From Rehmannia glutinosa (lineage: Eukaryota; Streptophyta; Magnoliopsida; Lamiales; Orobanchaceae), in assembly GCA_016081115.2 (NCBI GenBank), contig JABTTQ020002847.1, positions 124,001-188,000 on the forward strand: 64,000 nucleotides of DNA, read 5' to 3'. The translations under genes and the position numbers were made by a program. A model generated the notes under the pieces. That model was not told the DNA's origin and made no database searches. It saw nothing but the letters and a program-made list of their open reading frames with translations. This document shows, in pieces, positions 22,819-34,500 of this stretch (position 1 is its first letter; each line of letters begins with the position of its first letter).

Positions 22819-24403
22819 TGTAGGTCCAAAGGGGTGTGAGTAAGGTTTAGAAGGGGGGGTTGAATAAACCTTACCAACTTTTCTATTTTAGTCATTTTAA
22901 AATATTACAGAGTTAATTATACAGCTAAGTCCTTGAGGGACAACTAAGTTAGTTAACCAACAGAGATAGCCACTCAACAGACTCGATTGAGCTGTTGATA
23001 GAATAACTCAGATGTCTAGTCTAAACTTTAACTTGGCTGTGATGATTTTATCAGCGGAAGACTTAACACCCCTAAATTTGGTTTAAGTTTGTTTTAACAC
23101 TTGGTTTTATCACTTTGTTAATTATCAGTTGAATAGCAAATTATCAGCAGACATAAAGTGATATGCAAAAATAAAAATGTTGAAATGTAAATGACACAAT
23201 AATTTTTATAGAGGTTCGAAGATGGGGTATTTCTTCTACTCATCTCTTCTACAACTCCTGGAGGAATCCACTAGGTATTGATCAGAGTACAAAGTGGTTA
23301 TCAATCCAGGTACAAGTCTTGATCACACAGCTGACTTGATCCTTTGGGACTCAGTCTGGAGATGCCTTGGTCACACAGCTGGCTTCTCGTCTGACTCAGT
23401 TTCTTCACAGGTCAGTTGTTTTGCTACTTCAGCTCACTTGCTCAAGCTTCTTGGATTCGATCACGAAGCCCTCCAATAACTTGAGACTGGTTCGACCTTG
23501 AACCTTTCTACAATCCTCCTTGGAATGTAGACCCCTTTTGATTCTTCAAAAGTTTTCTCTTCAACTGTTGAAGTTGTCTTTCCTTCACAGCTTGGTGTTG
23601 GATCGATTTCCTTCGAGATTTAGGATTGAGGATTTTGCTTGAATAACTTGAAAATATATTGTAGGTTATTATTCTTAATAATTGCTTGAATGCTAAGGTA
23701 TGCAAGGTAGTCAAGGTTGTCAAAAGGTAACCTTTTCTCAAGATGATTCCTCAGCCTTTTATAGTGAACTTTTAAAAATCTGCCCATTGAAAAGATAGGC
23801 TAATTTTCAAAAGTCACTTGTGTTTGTTGGCTTGTCTTGTTGCAGTCCTTGATGTTGACATTTCCTCGTATTAAATGAATGTTCAGCTTTTCAGAGTTTG
23901 ACACGCGGTGTAGTGCTTCCAATTGGTTTATTCCTTTTGCACGCTTCTGGGACTGAGCACTTTCGAACATTGCAGCATGGAAGTATTACTTATTTAAGTA
24001 AGCTTCTTTACTTCTGTGCAACGGATTCTTTTCAGTTGTCTTGACTTATTTGCGAGTTCTCTAACTTCCCAGGTGACTTGAGTTATCTTCCAATCAACGG
24101 ATGACTCAACTTGTCACTTCAACTTGAAACTCGCTTCTTGAGTTGACTTGACCGACACTTCACATTGTATCGATTGATACTCCTTGATCGAGTTCTTGAC
24201 TTCTCCTTCTTGCCATACTGGTGTTTCACAATGAGTCTTCATTCGATCTTGATTGACTTCTTGTATGTCCAGGCATAGTGACTTGACTCACTAAATGCAA
24301 CCCTATCTATTACAATGCAAAGTACAAGAAAAATGGGGTGCCAACTTTCTAGTCTATGTTTTACATGGCATTCATCAAAATCTAAACAATAAATTTCCCA
24401 ACA
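22819..24403 (-). repeat. SIR-C 5' LTR
   Basis: The LTR is 1585 bp, the longest and apparently least damaged SIR LTR here. On the minus strand it starts TGTTGGGAAATTTATTG at 24403 and ends GGACCTACA at 22819. It retains the CAGCTG and CTGAG sites that are altered in SIR-A. It provides the reference for LTR limits in this family. Confidence 0.9.
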
Positions 24404-24576
24404 TTGTAGTATGATGTTTTATCTCAGAATTTTTCTGCATGTTTTAGGATGGTTATAAGTTTTATGATTGATATTGTAAAAATCTCAATAGATACAACAA
24501 TTATTCTTCTCAAAATATAGAAGTTGGAACTGTATATACACATATTAATCATCATAAGGCTTTAACAAATTTATAC

Positions 24577-24855
24577 TACTTTCTCTGTCCCACTAAGATA
24601 GACAAGTAATGTATTTCACACATTAAAAAAAATATAATAAATATAATTGGGATCTTAATCTTTTTCCATATCTTTTCTACCTTGCTCTTGCATTAAATGA
24701 GAGTATGTCATTGTTAGTCTCAAGAAAAGTGGATTAAGTAGGGATCGTTTAATCTATTATTATGTTATTAATAATTTCAATAAGCTGAAACAAGTCTATA
24801 ATTTGGGACGGGCGTAAAAGGAAAAGCTAATATATCTTAGTGTGGGACGAAGTGA
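24577..24855. repeat. MITE with CTCYGTCCCA-type terminal inverted repeats
   Basis: The left end TACTTTCTCTGTCCCACTAA and the reverse complement of the right end, TCACTTCGTCCCACACTAAG, form imperfect inverted repeats around 280 bp of non-coding AT-rich DNA. The pattern is like the common plant Stowaway/mariner-type MITE ends (CTCCCTCCGTCCCA). No transposase. A TA target duplication is plausible but not clear. Confidence 0.6.
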
Positions 24856-26310
24856 CTGATAAATTACCTAACAAACTTCCACCTTACCCAAAAATTTACT
24901 TAGAGTGAGTTCGGCTGTACTTAAACACTGATTAAAGTTCTAAAACGCCCATTTCAGAACATTAATATGTGAACTACTTAATTTGAAATGATGTGCTAAC
25001 AAACAGCTTCGTAAAGGCTCTGTTGTTTGAAAATAAGAGAATTAACTAACAAACTAGTTCATTAATTGCCATAACCAGGCCATTTCTTATTAAATCAATG
25101 AATAGCCAACTTTGCTAATCTTCCTCTATTATACGTCGCTTAGGCGCGAGAAAAATTTAATACATAATAAATCAATAAATAGCATGGTCCTTGGTAGTTT
25201 GTCAGGAGTTCGAGACTTGTAATGTCCTTTAATAGCTAGATATCAAGGGTTGTTATTTTTCTGAGCACGTCATGGGTATTATCCATGCTACACCAAGTAT
25301 AGTATATTTGGTGTATTAATGAATAATAAGTGTCTCATTTTGTACCTGAATGAATGACAAGTGTTTTAATATATCAGAAATGAGACACTTGTATGGTAGA
25401 TTTACACCAGTTGTTTGGGCACCATGTGTGCCATCTGTAAGATTAACAAGATTATATGTAAGGTGTTGATTAATGAATTGACGAATGACTCACAAGTGAA
25501 GGAGGCATGTTGAAATGTCATTTGTGAGTTGTCTCACATTAATTAAATAGAGGAAGAGAGTCTTGTTTATAAGACAACTGAGTTACTCCTCCTATAACCA
25601 ATTGCTTTTAGGATGGAATCACACTTGGTGGGTTTGAGTTCTCCCTCATATTGGGTATACTTAGTGGGTCGTACAAGTCCTCCAAAATTAACAAGTGTGA
25701 AATGTTTTTCTTGCCCCTCACTTCCAAACTTCTATTTTTGCTAAAATTAATCATTATCCCAAAGGAAACAATCCATGATAAAGACCATTCATTAAGTTTC
25801 TTAATCCAAGATTAAAAAATAATATAGTCAAAGAAAGTAACTGTTGGTTTTTTTTTTAAAAAAAGAAACAAAAAACTAAAATTGAAGAAATGGATATTTT
25901 GAGCCTAAACGATAAACGGAAAGCCGAGCCCTTGTTTTTAACTTGATCCTATAATTTTAAAATTATGCAATTTGAGTCTTATTGCCGTCGATGGAATGTT
26001 GTAAAATTATTGGAAATTGACAATTAACTCGCACGTAATCCCCTACAATTGAGAAGTTTTTGAATGTCGACTACTTTTGATGACATGGCAGATATTAATC
26101 CACATCAATATAGCTATTGATGACGTGAATTAATCTCTACAGTTTCATCCAAATGTAGTCGGAAATCAAAAAATGAGAAATTTTAGGGGTTCACATGGAG
26201 TCTTGTGTAAAATTTCAATAGTTTTGCAATATTCCGACAAAAATAGGATACAAATTGAACAATTTTATAGCACCAAATACGAATTTTAACACAAAAACTT
26301 ATATGAGATC
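24856..26310. other. Non-coding AT-rich intergenic DNA
   Basis: No open frame of useful length and no recognisable RNA gene. It contains the small inverted repeat at 25328-25390 and poly-T/poly-A runs near 25850-25865. A segment at about 25880-26220 has the look of a decayed non-autonomous transposon, but ends could not be defined. Confidence 0.5.
25328..25390. repeat. 12-bp perfect inverted repeat (hairpin)
   Basis: AAGTGTCTCATT at 25328-25339 pairs with AATGAGACACTT at 25379-25390 across a 39-nt loop. Possibly the core of a very short MITE. Confidence 0.55.
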
Positions 26311-26336
26311 GTCTCACGGATCTAGTTCCGTGAGAC
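26311..26336. repeat. GTCTCACGG palindrome
   Basis: GTCTCACGG (26311-26319) and CCGTGAGAC (26328-26336) form a 9-bp perfect stem with an 8-nt loop. Motifs of this kind (gagacGGTCTCACGG-like) recur in many plant genomes and are probably the end of a dispersed repeat. Confidence 0.5.
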
Positions 26337-27505
26337 AGAGCCCCATACCCTGCAACCTGTAACCCGCGACCCGCAACCCATGGATCTGATATAGCCCAGC
26401 AAACCCGCCCTTTTTTTGTTTCATTCTGTTTTGACTTTCTCTCTCTCTTCGTATTCTCATTCCACATAGCAAGGCTTGAACACAAGATATCAAAACCGAT
26501 CTCCACTACTTCTCAACCCTCGCCCACTTCTCTGAAACCGTCGAAACCATTTGTTCAAATGGCTATTTCTGCGTGTTCTATGCGTGTGTTTTCATACTGA
26601 GCATTGCCATTCAACATTTGAAAGCAAAACCAAGTTTTCCTTTCAATTTTGTTTTCCTTTCAATTTTTATCTGTGTGTTCGTTTCGTTTGGTACTGTAGC
26701 TATTTTTGAAAGTTGTTTCATGAATTTTTTGGTTCTGTAAACCCTGTTAATTTCTATATTTTAGGGTTTAATTTTCAGTTCCTATTTTGTTAGGGTTTTT
26801 TTCAAGTGAAGTGTAGACTACGGGTGTTAATTCACGCATGTGTCTTAGATGTATTTTTAGGTTTATGTAGTTCGTAATTGAAATACCAGTGTGTTTATAA
26901 AGTTCTATGCATATTTATAGTATCAGTTTTGACCTTACAAGTATTATTTTTTGTTGTAAATGTATTAGTTGTTATACTCAAAGTATTACCTGTGTTTTGC
27001 ATGTATTTTCCAGGTTTATGTATTTAGTATGTAAGTTTTGAGTATCACTTTTGCCCTTACTAGTATTACTTTTAGTGTTGAAAGTATCAGTAGTTGTAAA
27101 GGAAGTATTACATGTGTTTTTTATGATGCTCTTTATATAATTGTGTAATACTATCAAAAGTATCACCTTTTATATAACAAGTATAACCTTTTATATAACA
27201 AGTATAACTTTTTATATAAGAAGTATCACCTTGTATACAAAAAGTATCATGAGTTTTTTGTAATGATAGTGTTGCATATGTTTTGTAATGAAATTATACT
27301 ATGTGTTTATTTTGAGCATGTGTTAAAGTTGTATTTTTAGTTTTCTGTATTTCTCATACGAAGTACCATTGTGTTTATGTTCCTTTACAAGTATTACATT
27401 TTATATAACAAGTATAATTTTTCATTTAAAAAGTATCACAATAAAGTGTATAATGTGTTTTTGTAATGAGGATATTGCTCCATATGTTTTTTGTAGGGAA
27501 TTACA
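26337..27505 (+). other. Possible promoter, leader and 5' intron of the Ulp1-type gene remnant
   Basis: CT-rich sequence (TTTCTCTCTCTC near 26438) leads to leader-like DNA and a 5-codon-type start ATGGCTATTTCTGCG at 26558 that stops quickly. From about 26920 the DNA is intron-like and carries AAGTATCAC repeats. TTTTTTGTAG at about 27487-27496 could be a splice acceptor just before ATG 27506. Transcription is not shown. Confidence 0.3.
26920..27440. repeat. Degenerate AAGTATCAC minisatellite, block 1
   Basis: Around fifteen spaced copies of the word (A)AGTAT(C/T)AC-CTTTT occur with variable 10-25 nt spacers. They include TTTTATATAACAAGTATAAC repeated nearly exactly near 27170-27215. The same word family fills 28990-29515. 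Confidence 0.7.
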
Positions 27506-30037
27506 ATGGCTGATGAGTCAGCAATAGTTCCACACGGGTAGGGGAGATAAAAAAACAAAAAGCAGAAAGAAAAAAAGGGTATTACAAAGCTAAAGCTCGG
27601 AAGTCTGTTGATACAAAAAGAGCAGGAAAAAGGAAAGTAGACAAGAATGTAGCACCAAAGAAAGAAGAAATTGATGCAGAGGAGCAAAAGGTTGTAAAGA
27701 AGAGGAAGATTTCTGGGAAAGTAAAGAAAGATGCGACTGAAGAAAGGTAATATATAGTATTGTGAGTAATAATCTTTTTTCTCGTGTTTTCTGTTAACAT
27801 TGTTTTTTTTTTTTTGCAGCGAAGACAAAATAATTGTGGCGGACGAGGATGAAGGTGGCAAGAAGAAGAAAAAAGCTAGGTATAAATGTATTTTTTGTTA
27901 ATTATTAGATGTTTTCTATGTGAACAATGATTTGGTTTGTTAATTATTAGTTATTTTCTGAAAATATGTCTTATTTAATTTCAGGGATTTCATTTCTCAG
28001 TGTAAACCTCAGGAGTTGTTTGAGGTTATAAGTAGTTTAAATGATAGACAAAAGGAAGATGTAGTAAATATAGGCTTTGGGGGTTTGCTGAAGTTTTCAA
28101 TCGAGTCATTATTCCCCATGGATATGGTTAGAGGACTGGTAAAAAGTTTTAATGGTACTAGTCGAATGTTGAGATTTCACAATTTTGCTTTTGTTGTAAC
28201 TGCTGACGATATTCAGGATGTTTTTTTAGTACTTAGGGGTAATGGTCAGGCTGTTGAAGAGCTTAAGCGGGGTGAGTCAGTTGTTTTTATGGACGAGTTG
28301 AAGGAGAACTACGTCATTGATTTGACGGTTTAGTGCCTAGTTTGAGAAGTGTTTTTAGTACGCCATTGGATGGCGGTGATGATTTCAAGAGAGTTTTGTT
28401 ATTTACTGTTTGTCTGTATAACACTTAGGAGCAATAGGAAGGTTGATTTGAACTGTATAAAATGTTTGGCTAACGTGAATAGGATAGGAGAGTACGACTG
28501 GTGTTCTTACGTTTTAAAAAAGTTGTGTGTTGGGGTGAATAAGAATCCGAGCGCAAGATATGTCAGTGGTTGTGTTATTGTGTTGCTTATTCTATACTTT
28601 CATAGAATGAAATGGCAAGGCAACGCTGAACCGAGCAGTCTACCTCTGATTTCTCATTGGGATGCCAAAAAGTTGAAAAAAATGATGAAGGAAGAAATTT
28701 CGATGGGTGGGTCAGCACGGTGAGTGGGTCATCGACACATACCTGTTAGCTCAAGACGGACGATGAGACGCCGAGAAAAAGCGTGGTGAGAAAGAGCCGA
28801 CAAAGAGATCGATGAATCAAATGAGGATGATAAAGAAGAGATTGAGAAAGAGTCGGACGAAAAAAGAAGGAAGGCGAGAAGGAAGAAGCGATGACAATAT
28901 GGATAATACGCGATTTTATAAATCAAGCACACCGAGGCGATGAGCTTTTGGATGACGAGGTGCACATGATGGCCAGAGCTATAAGTTGTATGTGCTTTAG
29001 TGATTTTTTCAATTATGGAGTATCACTTTTAACTGTAATAGTATGATTTTTATGACTAAAAGTATCAGTTTTATTAATATAAGTATACTATATATGAGTC
29101 TGCTTTTTGGTGATATTTCTCAAGTATAGAGTATCAATTTTACCCATAAAAATATTACTTTTGGCTCAGAAAGTATCACTTTTAGGGATAAAAGTATTAC
29201 ATGTATTATTTTATATGCTTTAGTGATTGTGAATTATGGAATATCACTTTTAACGGTAATAGTATGATTTTTATGACTAAAAGTATCAGTTTTATTAATA
29301 TAAGTATACTATATATGAATATGCTTTTGGGTGATATTTCTCAAGTATAGAGTATCAATTGTGCCCATAAAAGTATTACTTTTGGCTTATAAAGTATCAC
29401 TTTTAGGGGTAAAAGTATTCCATGTATGAGTGTTTTTTCTGTCAAGTATTGTAGTATCACTTTCACCCCTAAAAGTATCACTTTTAACCTTAAAAGTACA
29501 ACTTTTTCTCTAACTATTTTATTTTTTATAATTGTAGAATGTCCATGAAGCATTCCTGCTATTTTGGAGGAACTTCAATGTTCTGACCAGATGTCACATG
29601 GAGATGTTTAACAACCTAAAGAATGAAGGCAAGCAAGAGAAAAAAACTGCAAGTTCTTCACAGTCTCCAGTGACTGAGAAGTTTTTTTCGGATGTTAGAC
29701 TTCATGAATACATTGACAAAGTTGTGGAGAACTTTGAAAGAATGAAAAACTTGGCAGATGAGATGCCAAACTTTGAGCTGCTGACTCCTGAAGATGCCCC
29801 TGACGCTGGCATTGAAAAGTTTGGTGATGAAATTCACAGAGAATTTTTTTCTCAAGACGAAGGAGCTTCTGGAGAGAATGATGAAAGAGTGTCTGAGGAG
29901 GCAGAGGAAAAACTTGAGCCCTGGCCTATTGTAGAGGGAGCAATTTTCCATTGCCAATTCATGAAGAAAAACAAAGATGTTCTTGAGCATATGAGCAGGA
30001 AGGAGAAAAACATCGTGTATTATTGCTTTTTCACGCA
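27506..30037 (+). pseudogene. Broken multi-exon gene of the plant Ulp1/MULE-associated family
   Basis: Possible start ATG 27506; a frame slip near 27540 follows. A Lys-rich exon (to 27746), exon 2 (27820-27879) and exon 3 (27985-28333) join in phase through GT-AG introns (27747-27819, 27880-27984). The product has a Lys-rich acidic N-terminus, then a globular part with DVVNIGFGGLLKFSIESLFP and FVVTADDIQDVFLVLRGNG. The 'IGFGGLL...DI..VFxLxxG' pattern and the later DWCSYVLKKL / YFHRMKW blocks (28350-28640, shifted frame) match the plant proteins often annotated with Ulp1-type peptidases carried by MULE-like transposons. A last exon from 29538 (NVHEAFLLFWRNFNVL) is open to 30037, where the SIR-D LTR cuts it. 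Stops and frameshifts lie at 28331-28900. No peptidase domain is seen. Confidence 0.6.
28990..29433. repeat. 222-bp tandem duplication in an intron, AAGTATCAC-rich
   Basis: Two copies (about 28990-29211 and 29212-29433) repeat TGCTTTAGTGATT, GGTAATAGTATGATTTTT, TTTATTAATATAAGTATACT and GGTGATATTTCTCAAGTATA in order at a constant 222-bp offset. Each copy contains several AAAGTATCACTTTT-like quasi-palindromes. The block sits between two exon-like segments of the Ulp1-type gene remnant. Confidence 0.85.
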
Positions 30038-31349
30038 CAGCAGAGTTAGCCACCTAACAGACTCGATTGAGCTGTTGATAAGATAACCCAGCTGATTCAA
30101 TTAACTCTTTAAATATTCAGTAGACTTGGTTTTTACAGCAGAAGACTTTACCCTTGCTTGAAATATGTTTTTCAACACTTGTTTTAAGCTTAGTTATTAT
30201 CAGTTGACTTAGAAAATTAAGCAAACAACAATATAGATATGCAAGAATGTAAGTGTGCTGAATGTAAATGACACAAGCAATTTTATAGTGGTTCAAAGAT
30301 GGGATAATTATTCTAATCCACTCTTCTCCAAACCCTGGAAGAATCTACTAATGTAACTGTTATTTTGTTACAAAATGGTGACAGTCCAAGCTTGCTTTGG
30401 TTTTGGGACTCAACTTCTTCACAAAACATATGTCTTGCTACTTCAGTTCCTTCAAACTCTTGGATTTGGTCAAATAGTCCCCCAACGAGTCCAAAGCTTC
30501 TGGTTCGAATTGGAACCTTAGTACACCTCCTTCAACCTTGGAGTGTAGACGCCTTGTTCTTTAAACAAGTTTTCCTCTTCAACAATTTGAAGTTGTCTTT
30601 CCTTCACTGAGTATGTTGGATTGATTTCCTTCGAGTTTTAGGTTTGAGGATATGAATAGAATGCTTGAGAGATACTTGCTGCTTTGCAGATTAATGGTTA
30701 TTGCTTTGCTTGCTTCCGTAACCTTCTCTCTGATGCATCATCTGCCTTTTACAATGTTAGTTTTAAAAATATATCCACTGAAGAGGTAGATGTACTTTTC
30801 AAACCACACTTTGAGGTCGTGGGCTTGTCTTGTCTTGCATCTTTGATATAGACTGATCCTTGAATTTAATTCTCTGCAGCCTTTCCTTAAACTCTACAGG
30901 TTTTTAGGGACATCCTATTGGTTCCTTTAAGGATGGCAGTCTGCCAGCAAAACAACTTTAAGGATGGCAGTCTGACACATTCCTACTTTTAGCAAACAAT
31001 TGACTTTGCTTTGACAACGGATCTCTTCAGGTTTCTTTGATCCTTTCAGCTGCATAACCACTTTGACAGTCAACTCCACTTATCTTGGAATGACTTAGCT
31101 GTCAGTGTGCTGACTGAGACAATTTTTCTACCACTTGACTGAAACTTCACTGCACTTTGCTCAGGTGCCACTCAACTGGGTCTTTTCTTAGATCTTCAGT
31201 CAACTTCTTCAATCTTCAACTTGGCTGCTTTGACTCAGCTAACAGAACCCTATCTATTAAAAGTTGATTTATAGCAGAATTGGGGTGCCAACTTCCTAAT
31301 CTAATTTTTATATGGTATCATCAAAATCTATTACATAAATTTCCCAACA
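30038..31349 (-). repeat. SIR-D 3' LTR, truncated
   Basis: On the minus strand it starts TGTTGGGAAATTTATG at 31349 and follows the 5' LTR copy to the equivalent of position 43035 (CAGAGTTAGCCAC). The terminal ~145 bp (through GGGACCTACA) are missing. The end is fused to the Ulp1-type exon at about 30037. Confidence 0.85.
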
Positions 31350-31364
31350 ATTTCCCCCTTTTTG
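31350..31364 (-). other. SIR-D polypurine tract
   Basis: The minus strand reads AAAAAGGGGGAAAT directly before TGTTGGG of the 3' LTR. It is identical to the tract of SIR-A. Confidence 0.85.
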
Positions 31365-31571
31365 ATGATACCAAAACTTAAATAAAAAATAGCAAAGTAA
31401 ATAGTGGATAACAAAGAATGAATATATGAATATGTTATTTTGTTGAACATATCATTCTGGCACTTTACAAAGGTTTACAAAGTACAACGAAAAAGATAAA
31501 CAATGTACTTACAATTTTCTGTGTATTTACGTTGAAATAAAAATACAACATGAAGGTGTCTTCAGAAGTCT

Positions 31572-34500
31572 TCAATGCCTCTTTTGTTTCCTTCTTCTCT
31601 CATCTTCTTCGGCTCTCCTTCTATCTTCATCTATCTTCCTCTTCTTCTCTTCTCCTTCCCTCTTCTTTCTTTCATAGGCTCTTTTGGTAGTTTGGTCTTC
31701 CCTTCTATGACTCTCTTCCCATTCTTGTTGTTTCCTTTTGTTTTCCAGCTCTTGCCCCTTAGCTGCTTCAGCGTTCTTCCTGGCAACTTTTTTGTTTGCA
31801 AGTTCATTAAATCTAAGCCCCGTATAAGCGTTCTTTCTTCAAGGGATTTATGTATGTGTAATTTATAGGCATGTGTGGTGGAGTGCTTCTGCCACTTCCA
31901 CCACTTCTTCCATTTCCTCTTCCAGAAACAACTTTTCCCCTATGAGTATACTAAACAGGATGTGCTCTCGAAGTCTGCTAACTGCTTCCTTCAGTCTGCT
32001 GCATTATAATTGATTTTCAAATCTGTAAGCCTTTTTCCCAGTATAGTTCCCATGCCTGCTCAAGGGTCATTTTCTCGAAAAATCCTTCCTCCTGGAGAGT
32101 TTGGAACTTCTACAGTGATCTTGGTTCTCCTTGCATCTGGAGCGGGAAAAAGTTCTCGAGGGAGCTTTACTGCTGGAGAGTCTTTAAGTAACCCTGCTTG
32201 GGGACCATCGAACTTGGTTTTCAAACCTTCTATTCGACCATGCTGCCTTTCATCAATTTTAGCGAAATCAGCTTCGATGGCTTCTCTGGTCTTCTTGAAG
32301 GCTAACTCAGCTTTTTCTTCAGCTGATAAGCATGTGGTAGCTGCGAAAGGAGAGAGCGAGAGGATGAGCCATGATGGGGTTTTTCAAGCACGATCTTCAA
32401 GGGGGTCTTTTTCATTCCACTTCATTCCCCCTTACCATCTTCCCCATTTATGACATCATCACGAATGAGAGATTTCTGAGAGGAGTTGGACAGAATAAGA
32501 TCCAGTTTCTCATGCGTTGTTGAGTGAGCTATTCTGTTCTGATCATAGAGCCTTCATTTCTGCAGCAATGATATTCATTTCTTCGTTCATGACAATCATC
32601 TCCGTGCGCAGATTGGCTTCAGTCTTCAAAAGGTCTTGTTTGTGCTGAGCTTTCAGCAATTCCATATCTGTCTTGTGCGTCTGGTCTATTATGAAAATAT
32701 GATCCCTCTACCTCTGCTGAAACTTCGCATTTTCAGCACTCCAAATCATCAATTTTGCGAATAGTGATTTGAAGTAGCTTACTTGTTCTTGTCTTAATGC
32801 CTTTGTCTAAGCTGTCCATTCCCTTATCCTTAGAACTGTTCCGCGAATGTCTCCAGAGATGGTTGCATTGTGATTGTCCTGCAGTTGGTTGAGAGCATCA
32901 AAACCTCTTTCTATGTTTTCAATTTCCGAATAGATAGTCTTGAAGGCTTTTCGAAAGTCTGTTGCTTAAGTTGACTGTTCTTTGGTCCATACTGCATCGA
33001 AATCAAATCCAAACGGCACTACTCGTAGATCATCTGGGCCTTCAAATTCTTCAGGGTGGATTTTCATGGTGTACTTGGCACTTTCTACAACAGATTCGGT
33101 TTCGAGGGGTACATTAGCTACAAAAGTGAAGTGGTCTGAGAATAAGTCATCTGGACCAAGAGGAATTTCTCCCACTCCTCATTCGGGAGCCTTTCCTTTG
33201 TTCTGTAGACTGGCTTCATCTCTATGTGCCTCAGTTGTTTAAGCGTCATCGGCAGTGGCAGCTGTATTAGCCTGTGGAGCTGACTTATCCTCAGTTGTCT
33301 TAAAAACTTCATTGGACTCAGTTGGTTTTTCTCTTTGAGTAACAGGCACCTCGTGCCTTTAACAAACATCATAAAGTGGTGATGGCACCATTGGGGGGTG
33401 AGCTATCAACCAAGACAAATTTTTCGAGAGCAGCTTTCTCGCTAGCATTTCTCATTTTTGCTACAGTTTCCTAGATTTTTGGGTCCTTGGTTTTCTTTGG
33501 GAGCGGGCTCAACCTTGCCATTTGTGTCAAGGAATTCCATAGAAACATTTTCCTCAGATTCATGCAGCGCACTTATTTCTTTCTTTTCAGGTGACTCTGG
33601 CTGAGGAGCTGGCATCTTTCCTTTGTCTTTGGCAATTTTACCCAAGGAAGTCTCAACTTCTTTTGGTCTTTCATTAGCAATATCAACCACTATAGGGCCT
33701 TCTACATTCCCGTCTGCAGTCTCATCTGCATAGGGGTCTTCAACAGTGGCATCCTTCGAGGTCTCAACCTCTTAGATTGTGCTTCCAGGACCAACAGTCT
33801 TAACTTCCATGGTCTTCTGTCCATCTTTTGCCTTAGATGCAGCTGCAACTTCTTTGGCCTTCATTGCAGCTAGAATTTCAGCTGAGACAGTCTTAACCAT
33901 CTGAGCCTTATCAATCCCACTCTACTATTATGGTACAGTCTCGCCATTGCCTCCTAACTTCAGATTTGTGAAGTCTCCCATAGCCTCCTCCAACCCACCT
34001 GTGGTGTGTGTAGTTTCCCCCTCAGCTGGTGCCTCAGCTAATTCACGACTACTGGGGTCACTGGACATAAGAGACTCGGCTGTAGTTCCCTTTGAGTATT
34101 CAGCCGGTTGGGCAGGTGTCTAAACACCTTTCGCAGGGGTTGGCTCAGGTAAGGTTCCCTCTTCATCTCCTTTCTTAGCTTCATCGCCAATTTCCCTGGT
34201 ATGTCCTTTGGAGTGCGTAGGTGAGGTCGAGGCATCAATGGTCCTCACCATCTCCAAAATGCCAGGGGTAGGAGAGTTTGCATGGATGATGGCTCTCCAG
34301 GGCCCCTTTGCAATGTTTGATCATGAAACTGCTTGGACTCTCTTAAGGCTTGCTTCATCTCAACCTTCTCAACTGGATCAACAACATCTAGCTCTTCTAC
34401 ATCATCACACGTTGTTGGTGGTCAGAAGACATTTTCAGGGGCTTCCGTGAAAGCGCAAGTCTGAGGCTTTTTAGACTCCTCAACTGCCTTGGCTTTCTCT

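Larger units (their letters stand above)
21068..24403 (-). mobile_element. SIR-C: 5' LTR and gag of an opposite-strand SIR element, cut by SIR-B
   Basis: Read on the minus strand: 5' LTR (24403-22819), a 2-nt spacer, a tRNA-Met(i)-type primer site (22816-22799), gag start at 22687 and gag coding to 21068. There the sequence changes exactly at the end of the SIR-B LTR. The rest of gag, pol, ORF3 and the 3' LTR should be on the far side of the SIR-B/SIR-A insertions, left of the window, unless deleted. The flank to the right of the 5' LTR starts TTGTA at 24404. Confidence 0.85.

Noticed and set aside
27436..27861. Minus-strand 141-aa hydrophobic open frame
   Set aside because: Antisense of the Lys-rich exon of the Ulp1-type gene. 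It crosses two introns of that gene.
26920..29515. CRISPR-like array
   Set aside because: Repeats are degenerate, spacers irregular and partly repeated, and the setting is eukaryotic introns.
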